Of a stretch of DNA of 64,000 bases, positions 18,301-25,773 are shown piece after piece. The notes under the pieces were generated by a model, which saw only the letters and a program-made list of their open reading frames with translations, ran no database searches and was not told the DNA's origin. The DNA is from Dyadobacter sp. MSC1_007 (GTDB taxonomy: Bacteria; Bacteroidota; Bacteroidia; Cytophagales; Spirosomataceae), in contig NZ_JAMOZL010000002.1 in assembly GCF_023667495.1 (NCBI RefSeq), positions 62,001 to 126,000 on the forward strand. The letters are read 5' to 3'. Made by a program: the position numbers and the translations under genes. Positions within the stretch are counted from its first letter, which is position 1. Each line of letters begins with the position of its first letter.

Positions 18301-19401
18301 GTTTTCGTCAAAAAGAAGATCTCTCCATAACAACAGCAGGGACACCGTCTTGCCCATGCCGCCATCGCCGAAAAGCAGCGCCTGGGATTTTTTGTTCTTC
18401 CATAGCGCCTGGATTGCCAGCCCGAGCGATGCTACCTGTGTTGCCGTTTTGACCTGTACATCGAGGTATTTCGCAAGATTGATCTCAGAAACCAGTATGC
18501 TTTCAATGTTGAGGTATTTGTAACGACCTTTTTGCAGGCGTTCAAATTGTGCTTTGGAGCCAGCGCGCAGCGTTTCTTGCAGGGTTGCATTGTCGAATGG
18601 CGCAGGTGGTTCCAATGCATTGGCGGCGCGATGAAAGAAAAATTCGCCTAGCTTATATTTCTGGTTCACAAGGCTTTTGCAAAGCGGTTCTATGCCGTGC
18701 CCGTTGTCGCGGACCTGCTTGGTGACCTGCGCGCCGAGCCAGTTAATGGAAACGCTGGTGTCTGAGTTTTTGTCAAGAATGTCAATCAGCGCATCGGCAA
18801 ACGGACTTTTATCGGGCACCACGCCATTGCGTCCTGCCGTAAGGACCCATCTGGAAGGAACGTCCTCGGCTTCGGCCGACTGTGTCTGCTGGGTAATGTC
18901 GATTTCCATGGTCGTGAAAGCTTCCGAAAAACAAGCGTCGACGATGAGCACAATGTGATGGGCTTTGATATTCGACAGGATTTTGATGACTTCGCTGACG
19001 GAAATGAGCTTTTTCAGATCGCTTGGTTTCGATGAAAGTCTCGGCGCATCAGAAGGCACCCAATATCCTTCCTTGTTTTTATCAAAATGGCCATGGCCGG
19101 AAAAATAGATGATCAGGTTCTCGTCCGGTCTTACCCGAAGTTCGCCGTTTTCATCCTTGTCTGCCAGGTAGCAGATTTCGTCAAAAACGATGTCAGTTTT
19201 AGCGTTTTCATCAAAAAGAGGCTTGATAATGAAGTTTTCATCCGAAAAACCATAGCAATCTTTCAATACCCCAAAAAAACGCTGGCAGTCGGACACAGGG
19301 TATTGAAGCGGCGTCCAGTTGTCGTATTTATCGATTGCGACGAAAAACAATCGGTTCCGTCTGGTTTTGTTCTGTCGAAGGGTGGTTGTACCGAGGCCCA
19401 T
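15352..19401 (-). CDS. Caspase-like protease fused to a NACHT NTPase and WD40 propeller
   Basis: A 1349-residue predicted cytosolic STAND-type switch. Residues about 15-260 are a C14 caspase-like domain with catalytic His103 in IIYFSGHGHFD and Cys157 in VLIVDACFSEAF. A NACHT ATPase follows, with Walker A at about 345-352 (GDGGMGKT) and Walker B at about 428-433 (LILLLDG, then LNEV). A helical region and a short pentapeptide-like stretch (ADLTDLDLRQIQFNGL) lead into ten WD40 repeats (about 832-1252) and a tail of about 100 residues. Family logic: WD40 repeats sense a ligand, NACHT oligomerises on NTP, and the caspase then cuts targets, as in apoptosome-like or conflict proteins. It is divergent from a second caspase gene 261 bp away. 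Confidence 0.95.
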   Translation of the reverse strand: MGLGTTTLRQNKTRRNRLFFVAIDKYDNWTPLQYPVSDCQRFFGVLKDCYGFSDENFIIKPLFDENAKTDIVFDEICYLADKDENGELRVRPDENLIIYFSGHGHFDKNKEGYWVPSDAPRLSSKPSDLKKLISVSEVIKILSNIKAHHIVLIVDACFSEAFTTMEIDITQQTQSAEAEDVPSRWVLTAGRNGVVPDKSPFADALIDILDKNSDTSVSINWLGAQVTKQVRDNGHGIEPLCKSLVNQKYKLGEFFFHRAANALEPPAPFDNATLQETLRAGSKAQFERLQKGRYKYLNIESILVSEINLAKYLDVQVKTATQVASLGLAIQALWKNKKSQALLFGDGGMGKTVSLLLLWRDLLFDENGPVPVFIPLNEYNSSSEDERNDFIVRHICKQLLNIPEPLPETVNAIWKLFETPKEGMPSLILLLDGLNEVTVPKGRLMATLNDLAARAGGTQMVISSRYKQIEKLDLASESVAMMEILPLSQETVISYLKQKGQEVPTNKDLLGLFANPMMLTLYSGANNIALRFKDDDRFHFKKVTTYGELLWNFNEAQLAQLSDSTDETEVRYQTFLLRILVPYIAYRMEDRGKYAITIRKLTDPVFNFKTLLDEAFAELDTEELSEIYPDFAGKRKELGLGVLTELDAKEQRAAKVKQFLVERLRVLVMEGDDLRFLHQNFRDFFAVCHIRNMTEISMVRRTLPDVFFRNYIPVYLRRLLGELEGEHHLVPVWNANKNRLELPEKENLLSRLMDLCRKTVGINAGEAERSFVIRNVMMIWLDLRQTLAGADLTDLDLRQIQFNGLPLTRHKGSAYLPARFDGSILDGEGFIFKGHYGQINQVHYSPDGKKLLTASDDHTIKEWLAATGKLIQTLSGHTDKVVSARYSPDGQKIVSASFDSFVKEWSVSTGAELAAYEHPHAKVNNAVYSPDGTKILTCADDKLVREWSTATLECIKTYTSHTKNVSSVSYNAKGDKILSASADATVREWSARTAECLRELTGHTEKVNSVCYSPDEAHILSASDDRSIIEWSAESDLPFRFFKGHSDQVCSAVYSADGKRILSASKDKTIKEWLTETGLESRTYSGHTDKVNFASYSPDKPRAVSACDDKSIREWSLETGAQLFTISGQSDWVMNKCVFSPDSKRMLTVNYDRTFSEIHIASGIVLQTFRGHEKWLHRARYSPDGTKIISTSDDLTIREWLVETGECIRIYKGHAYGVEDATYNSDGTQIFSRDFGYNFFIWSAETGEQLEVIDDDARKKQLHSDMQLLVTAAAKPFNVRCKNAEIIVKDATSQPILAFTNVSGLIVQGCDFRNIDPASTFSDTLRKNLKSYGGIFGEEDEAGWASARM
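15645..16905 (-). repeat. Ten WD40-encoding tandem repeats of about 126 bp
   Basis: Ten consecutive units of about 42 codons, each of the form GH-x-V-x-S-x-YSPDG-x-x-I-x-SAS-D-x-x-I-x-EW-x-x-x-TG. Typical units are SGHTDKVVSARYSPDGQK and SGHTDKVNFASYSPDKPR. Several are much alike, which suggests recent duplication or gene conversion within the propeller. Confidence 0.75.
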
Positions 19402-19662
19402 GGTGCTGATTTCGCTGACTAAACTCTCAATTTCGTTATTTTTCCGGGCTGTTGGAGGTGGGTATAAAAGAAATTATTAACCGGGGCCCCGAAGAAAAGG
19501 ATGGTCTTTTGACGTCCATTTTTCCGTTTGATAATAAAGCAATTCAAGTGTTGATTTTAATGAGTTGGTGAGGTAATTTGAGCAACGATCAGCCTTTTCT
19601 TACCTGGTTGTCGGCCCCATCCGTATCAGACATCCGTTCTCCAAAACCCAACCTGTTATTTT

Positions 19663-22600
19663 ATGAAAATCTTTGCATTGCTGATTGGCATTAATGAGTA
19701 CAGTCCTTCCTCAATCCCGCCAATCAGGTCGCTGAACGGGTGTTTGAACGACGTTTCCGATTTTGGGAAGTTTTTGAAAGAAAATTACAATGATCTGATC
19801 CAGGACGAGCAGCAAATCCTCGTGCTCACGGACGCAGGTGCATCGCGTGCGAATGTCATCAAAGGATTCAGAGTGCATTTAACGCAGGCCGGGCCCGACG
19901 ATCTTGCAGTAGTATACTATTCCGGACACGGCTCGACAGGCATTACCGCCCCTGAGTTTCAGGCGGCGACATCGGACCGACAGGAACAGACCTGGGTGCT
20001 GCACGATAGCCGGGAGCCGGATAAATACGACCTGGCAGACAAAGAAATAGCGCTTTTGCTGGAAGAAGTAGCCGCGCGCAATCCCCGGATCGTGGTTATA
20101 GCCGATTCCTGTAATTCCGGATCTGTTACAAGGGAGATCGAACAGTTTCTTCAAATGCAGCCGCGTTTTGAAAAAGGTACGTCTGACATCCGGCCACTCG
20201 AAACGTATCTGGATGGGGCCTATTTACAGCGACCTAATCTTGACATTCCTTCATCGGACCATTTGCTGCTGGCAGCTTGCGACCGTGTCGAGCGTGCGTG
20301 GGAACAAAACGGGCATGGGCAGTTTACGCAGTCGCTGATCTCGGTGCTGGGCAAAAGCGGGGGACAGGTTACTTATGCAGATCTTTTCATACAGGTGCGT
20401 GCTTTCATTAAAAACGCATTGAAAAACCAGACGCCGCAAATGGAGTCGATCGGTGTTTTTAATGTAGGGCAGGGCTTTTTGGGGCGAAACGTCGAAACCG
20501 GTCGGCTGAACCGTTACCGCGTTTATATAAAAGCGGGCAAATGGACAATCGACCTGGGAGCAGGAATGGGCATAGAACAGCGGATAGGAGAGCCTTTGGT
20601 GATCAGGATTTACGACTCGGTGGCAGAAGGACAGCTGATTGGGACGGTCTTGGTGGACGTGATGAATGTAACGGAAAGCTCATTGCAGACCGGTACGTTG
20701 GTCCTCGACGCGAACAACGTGTATTGGGGTGAGCCCGAATCGCTCCGGCTTCAACCGTTTTTCGTTTATAGCGATGATAGTGTGACGCAGGTCATGCAGG
20801 AAACGCTGCTCAGCACATCGGAATCGGGCATTGTGTTTACGGATTCACGCCCGGCGGCCTTATTTGAGCTTAAACTCGAAAATGGCAATATCGCTGCCTA
20901 TCATACCGGAAGCGATTTGCGGATTCAGACGGTCGAAGGAACGAGCCAATTCTCAGCGACACACGTGCTGAAAATGCTGCAAACGCTCGCACGCTGGCAG
21001 CGCCTACTTGATTTGCAGAATGCGCAATCGGCGATTCAGCCCCACCAAATTACATTCAATGTGGAAGTAATGCAGGGTTCGGAGACAGGGGTGTTTTCGG
21101 AGCAGCTGATCACCCTGGACCATGATGGAGAGGATATTCCTTTTAAGGTCAATTTTAATAACGGTACTGTACGCACGCTGTACGTTTGCCTCTTATATCT
21201 TTCGCCCGATTATGGTGTAACAGTCATTTTCAACGATTCGCAACCTGTTCCACCCAACACTTCCGTCTTGCTCACGAGCGATGTCTTTACATTAAACAGC
21301 GAAGAAGAAATCGACACTTTGAAACTCATCGTTTCGACTGAGGCTATCGATAGCAGCTTGTTTGTGCAGGAACCGCTGCAAATAGGCGCAACTGTGGTGC
21401 CATCGGGCGGCAGGGGGCTTGGACAGTCGAGGGCGATTGGCGGCGGCAAATCCGACTGGCTCACGAAAGCCGTCAGCATCCGGCTCGTCAAAAAAGCAGA
21501 GAAACAGCTTGGCGCAGAGCCTGTGGCTATCGGCAGAGGCGTCACCATTCAGCCGCATCCTTCGTTCCGTGGGAAACTTGGCTGGGCACCGCTCATTCCC
21601 AGGACCCGAAGCATAGATAAGCCGGTTATTAACGAAGCATATGCTGTGGGTAATCCATGGTTCCAGATCGTAAACTTCGACGAAGGCACACGGGGAGACG
21701 ACCGCAGCATTGCCGAGGTGGTCGAGATCAGCGACGTGTCATCACTCAAAGAAAACCCGCTGATTATCGACGTCAGGCCGGAAAAAGACGATGAACTCGT
21801 GTTACCGTTCTTTTTTGACGGCGAGGATTTCCTGCCGATGGGCGTCATTTCCATTAACGAACCTGGCGTAATGCAGATTAGTGTGGACACAATCCCTGAG
21901 GAAGCGGGAGAGAAGACGCGAAGCCTCGGTGGTGCATTCCGGATGGTGTTCCTGAAATTTGCCGGTAAGGTGGGCATTACCATAGATCCTAATCAGCTGC
22001 GGTGGGTGGATTACGACCACGGCGCGTCTCGCGAAAGTTCAGGGCTTAGCGATAAAGTGTTTCAGGCTAAAAAGATATTGCTTCTTGTACACGGCATCAT
22101 CGGCGACACGGAAGATATGGCCAAGACGTTCAAAATGGCAATCGACGGCGGTTACGACCTCGTTATGACCTACGATTACGAAAATTTGAATACGCCTATC
22201 GAAGAAATCGCAGCAATCCTGAAAGGTAAGCTGGACGACCTGGGTTTCCAGGAAAATGACGAAAAGGAGCTGGTTATCGTAGCGCATTCCATGGGCGGAC
22301 TGGTTACGCGACATATGATTGAAGAACTGGACGGGGATAAGTTCGTGGACAGGCTGATCATGGCAGGCACGCCCAATGGCGGTAGTAAGTTCGGTGAGAT
22401 ACCGGGCTATGTGAGCTGGGCGTCCGTTGCGCTTGCGCTCGGGACCAAGTTCTTCCCTCCGCAGGTAGGCGCGGTCACTGGCTTCCTGTCGTCGGTACTG
22501 AAAATTGGGAAGAAAGAAGTGCTTTATACCTTAGCACAAATGGACAGTGAGAGCGATTTTATTAAAAAACTGACTAAGAAAAATGCCGCCCCGATTCCCT

Positions 22601-22842
22601 ATTTTATCGTTGGAGGCGATCTCGATTCCTATCTCAGGTTGAGCAACGGTTTGCCACTGATGGAGAAAGTGGTAGCGCAGTTGGGCACCTGGGTTTACCG
22701 AAATACGGTCAACGACATTGCCGTGAGCACGGACAGCATCTTCCATGCGAAGACTACCGCCGTGCCCCAGAAGGTATCGTGCCACCATCTCAACTATTTC
22801 GTCAATACGGAATCCGTTGGTGCGCTGGCTAAATTGCTTTAA
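19663..22842 (+). CDS. Caspase-like protease fused to a C-terminal alpha/beta hydrolase (lipase-like)
   Basis: A 1059-residue protein without a signal peptide. Residues 1-270 are a caspase-like domain (ALLIGINEYSPSS) with catalytic His89 in VVYYSGHGS and Cys150 in VVIADSCNSGSV. The middle (about 280-760) is beta-rich and of the kind often found behind bacterial metacaspases (VNFNNGTVRTLYVCLLYLSP). From about 800 an alpha/beta hydrolase begins: oxyanion motif LLLVHGIIGD and nucleophile Ser876 in VIVAHSMGGLVTRH. A His is plausible in CHHLNYF near the end. Protease and lipase-like centres on one chain suggest an effector that can damage protein and membrane, or a lipase released by proteolysis. 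It converges with the STAND gene, with 3 bp between stops. Confidence 0.94.
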   Translation: MKIFALLIGINEYSPSSIPPIRSLNGCLNDVSDFGKFLKENYNDLIQDEQQILVLTDAGASRANVIKGFRVHLTQAGPDDLAVVYYSGHGSTGITAPEFQAATSDRQEQTWVLHDSREPDKYDLADKEIALLLEEVAARNPRIVVIADSCNSGSVTREIEQFLQMQPRFEKGTSDIRPLETYLDGAYLQRPNLDIPSSDHLLLAACDRVERAWEQNGHGQFTQSLISVLGKSGGQVTYADLFIQVRAFIKNALKNQTPQMESIGVFNVGQGFLGRNVETGRLNRYRVYIKAGKWTIDLGAGMGIEQRIGEPLVIRIYDSVAEGQLIGTVLVDVMNVTESSLQTGTLVLDANNVYWGEPESLRLQPFFVYSDDSVTQVMQETLLSTSESGIVFTDSRPAALFELKLENGNIAAYHTGSDLRIQTVEGTSQFSATHVLKMLQTLARWQRLLDLQNAQSAIQPHQITFNVEVMQGSETGVFSEQLITLDHDGEDIPFKVNFNNGTVRTLYVCLLYLSPDYGVTVIFNDSQPVPPNTSVLLTSDVFTLNSEEEIDTLKLIVSTEAIDSSLFVQEPLQIGATVVPSGGRGLGQSRAIGGGKSDWLTKAVSIRLVKKAEKQLGAEPVAIGRGVTIQPHPSFRGKLGWAPLIPRTRSIDKPVINEAYAVGNPWFQIVNFDEGTRGDDRSIAEVVEISDVSSLKENPLIIDVRPEKDDELVLPFFFDGEDFLPMGVISINEPGVMQISVDTIPEEAGEKTRSLGGAFRMVFLKFAGKVGITIDPNQLRWVDYDHGASRESSGLSDKVFQAKKILLLVHGIIGDTEDMAKTFKMAIDGGYDLVMTYDYENLNTPIEEIAAILKGKLDDLGFQENDEKELVIVAHSMGGLVTRHMIEELDGDKFVDRLIMAGTPNGGSKFGEIPGYVSWASVALALGTKFFPPQVGAVTGFLSSVLKIGKKEVLYTLAQMDSESDFIKKLTKKNAAPIPYFIVGGDLDSYLRLSNGLPLMEKVVAQLGTWVYRNTVNDIAVSTDSIFHAKTTAVPQKVSCHHLNYFVNTESVGALAKLL

Positions 22843-22845
22843 ATG

Positions 22846-25767
22846 TCATTCACCTAAAACGAGCATTTCTTCGGGCAATTCAATGGCGTTGAGCATGCTG
22901 ATCATCGCCGCTACATCATTTTTAAGCGAATCTGGGATGATTTTCTTCTCCGCGAATGTCCGCAGATCACCGATCATGACATCCCGGTTGTAGCTGTTAC
23001 CCTCGACATACGAGCAACTCATTTCACCGGAATTTTTGGTGGTAGCGTATTTCTGATAATAGCGTCTGGCCTGCGCGATATTCCCCGAAAGGAGATAAGC
23101 GTGTGCCAGGTTCACATACATATAATCGAGGTACAATTTGGGCGCAATCGCCATGGTCGTGCCTTTTTTAGCATATTCAATCGACTTTTTGAAATTCCTG
23201 TCGAACAGGCGGTACCAGGAGGCGTTATTGTAAACGATCGACAGGTAGTGGCTCAGACAGACATCATTTGGCAACCTTTGGTGCATGTGTTCCAGGAATA
23301 AAATGTGGTCGTCGCTCGCGTATTGTTTCGATTGGGTGCGGACAAATGAGAAAAGTGCATGACGCTCGTCCTGTCTCATTTTTTGGATTTTACTCTCGAG
23401 TTCACTCCTTGCATCCGAAAATACCTCATTCAAACGCATGTTACCATCTGTACTTATTTCTCTGGATAGTGCCGTCCAGAGCGCATAATTGTACTGTCCC
23501 TCCACCTGCTTTATCAAAGCGCTCAACACGCTTCTCAGATTAACCAGGGAGCCTGAGTTTTCGGAAGAGAAAAAATGGCTGGACAGCCTGTCGATAGAGG
23601 TCAGGTATTCGTTTTCCAGGTAAGTCCACAAGTCCTCTTTCGCGGCGATACTGGAATTTCTCTTCAGATATTCAAGATCTTCTGTATCGAGCGGGAGCAA
23701 GAAGCGCACCTTGGTTTCGGGAAGGAGGCGCGTGCTCGGCTCGATCTTTTTGTTGCCTGTCCAGAATAACCGGGTAATTCCCATGCGGGTATCTGAAATG
23801 GCTATGATAGAGTCATGCGGGAACCTCCTCAGTGAGTTGTAGTTATACTCAGTGTCGATATCGTACAACGATTGTGTACTGTCACTCAAAATCCCTTCCG
23901 ACGTTAGCTTGAACGATTCCCCGGCGTGCGTGCTGTCGGTTACCCTGTTCATGAGCAACATTTTTCCGCTATTGTAAGACACTCTCACCAGGGTCGTGTC
24001 GTGACTGTTGACCGTTACTTTAATACCGTGGTTGTAACGGTCCCTGATCCAGTGTTGTTTAATCAGATTGTATCTGTTTTCAAGCGTCCCTAGACGCTCA
24101 TTATACAAGCTTACGGTATTAGGGCCGGCAATAATTAAGAGTTTTTTATCCTCGCCAACGTGTGCAAAAGCCATATCGGTAATCGGTTCCACATTAAATA
24201 TGGAAGCGAAATACAGGTTTTCGTGTTCGGGATACCTTTTAATTTCATCAAACATGCCATCCCCAAAAAGGCCGGAGAACATGCTGTTTTCTTCAAATTG
24301 TTTATACAGAATGTATTGCTGCGTTCTGGATCTGGCAAGATTAATGAGGAGCCGGTAACGTGTACTGGTTTCTGAGCTCCATATCGTAAGAAAAGTTAAT
24401 ATGGTTAGAATAAATATGGCGCCTGCGGCATAGCTAAGCCCGTATATGGTGGTGAGCCTTCGTTTACTGTCCGCAACGAATTTCCATTCTTCTTTTGTCG
24501 GCTGTTTGCTGAGTGCTACATTCTCTTTAATGTCTTTGGTGGAGCGCTTGATATCCCTTAAATCATTCCGGTCGAGGTAAGATCTTAAAAACCAAAACTT
24601 ATTCGACTGTTCGTATTTCAAATAAGAATCCTTAATGGTTTTGATCGTTCGCGCGATGTGCGAATTTTCCAGGCTGAACTTGTCATAGATTATTTTAGCC
24701 AGACTATCATGCGCAATTTCGTAAATGCTATCCGCCCCATTTCTACTATATTTATCCAGCCTGAGAATGTTTTTATTTGCCAATGATTTGACGATTGCCG
24801 AAGCAATATTTAACGGTGCAGCTTTCGAAACTACATCCTCTATTTTTTGCGGACGTTTCGTTCCCTCGTCGCTTACGAAGCAGTAAAGTACATCCCGCAC
24901 CGTATTGTAATTGACCGATCCGTATTCCGCAGAGACTTCTGAAATAGTACTCTCTATTCGCTCTTCCAGAAACTGTTTGAGAACGTTCTGAATGTTTCCA
25001 ATCTCGGATAACAAACCGATTTTAAAACTTTTGCGCGGACCAGGTGCCTTATGCCAAAGCCGGTCGAGGTAAATTTGCAGGTGCGGCAATTCAATCAGGT
25101 TCTCGTCGATTTTCAGGTTCCGGACGATCGCATCGACTGTGGCATCATCGGTTTCTATTTCGAAATGTTCGCAGGTTTTTTTGATGACGTTTTTAATGTC
25201 GTTGTCGGTCATTCGCTCTATCAGCACCCTTTTATCGAAAATTTCGGGAACGATGCTTTCATACTTTTGGAGCTGGGCAATATACCGTTCGCGCATGATG
25301 AAGATCACTTTGCAAGGGATATCACTGGCGTCGAGTAGCCTCCGGAGCTCATTGAAAAAGGTCTCCTGTTCCTCCGTACTCCCGAAAATAAATATCTCTT
25401 CAAACTGGTCAAATATGAGGTATATCGGCTTGAAAAAATCGAGATAAAGAGATCTGAGACAATCCAGGATGTCGGAATCGAGCGGGAAGTCCTTTTTATT
25501 TTTAAGGTTGATTTCTTTTCTCAGCGAAATATTAATATCATCATACCGACGAACGAATATTTCCAGCCAGTCGGTTTTTTCAAAGCAATTGGCCAGCCCG
25601 CATTTAATAATACTTGACTTACCCGTTCCGAGCGGACCATTTACCAGCACGATATTGGATTCGTGGATGTAGTTGTATATGATCCTGATTTCATCTTCTC
25701 TTTCAAAAAAAGCGTTGCGTTCATTTTTCTCGAAAGAGTCCAGCAATTTGAATGGTGATTGTGCCAT
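22846..25767 (-). CDS. nSTAND1-type ATPase with a transmembrane segment and TPR-like C-terminus
   Basis: A 973-residue protein. The start SPFKLLDSFEKNERNAFFER is the conserved lead-in of nSTAND ATPases. Walker A is at residues 44-51 (GPLGTGKS) and Walker B around D120 (IYLIFDQFEEIF). A winged-helix-like region follows (KSLANKNILRLDKYS). One strong membrane helix lies at about 440-465 (AAGAIFILTILTFLTIW). A long region with no recognised domain leads to a TPR-like end (YVNLAHAYLLSGNIAQARRY). STAND ATPases are signal-gated oligomeric switches. This one seems membrane-anchored, with the ATPase on the cytosolic side. It starts 6 bp after the stop of the CHAT protease, so the pair is probably one split sensor-effector unit. 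Confidence 0.92.
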   Translation of the reverse strand: MAQSPFKLLDSFEKNERNAFFEREDEIRIIYNYIHESNIVLVNGPLGTGKSSIIKCGLANCFEKTDWLEIFVRRYDDINISLRKEINLKNKKDFPLDSDILDCLRSLYLDFFKPIYLIFDQFEEIFIFGSTEEQETFFNELRRLLDASDIPCKVIFIMRERYIAQLQKYESIVPEIFDKRVLIERMTDNDIKNVIKKTCEHFEIETDDATVDAIVRNLKIDENLIELPHLQIYLDRLWHKAPGPRKSFKIGLLSEIGNIQNVLKQFLEERIESTISEVSAEYGSVNYNTVRDVLYCFVSDEGTKRPQKIEDVVSKAAPLNIASAIVKSLANKNILRLDKYSRNGADSIYEIAHDSLAKIIYDKFSLENSHIARTIKTIKDSYLKYEQSNKFWFLRSYLDRNDLRDIKRSTKDIKENVALSKQPTKEEWKFVADSKRRLTTIYGLSYAAGAIFILTILTFLTIWSSETSTRYRLLINLARSRTQQYILYKQFEENSMFSGLFGDGMFDEIKRYPEHENLYFASIFNVEPITDMAFAHVGEDKKLLIIAGPNTVSLYNERLGTLENRYNLIKQHWIRDRYNHGIKVTVNSHDTTLVRVSYNSGKMLLMNRVTDSTHAGESFKLTSEGILSDSTQSLYDIDTEYNYNSLRRFPHDSIIAISDTRMGITRLFWTGNKKIEPSTRLLPETKVRFLLPLDTEDLEYLKRNSSIAAKEDLWTYLENEYLTSIDRLSSHFFSSENSGSLVNLRSVLSALIKQVEGQYNYALWTALSREISTDGNMRLNEVFSDARSELESKIQKMRQDERHALFSFVRTQSKQYASDDHILFLEHMHQRLPNDVCLSHYLSIVYNNASWYRLFDRNFKKSIEYAKKGTTMAIAPKLYLDYMYVNLAHAYLLSGNIAQARRYYQKYATTKNSGEMSCSYVEGNSYNRDVMIGDLRTFAEKKIIPDSLKNDVAAMISMLNAIELPEEMLVLGE

Positions 25768-25773
25768 GGTCTT

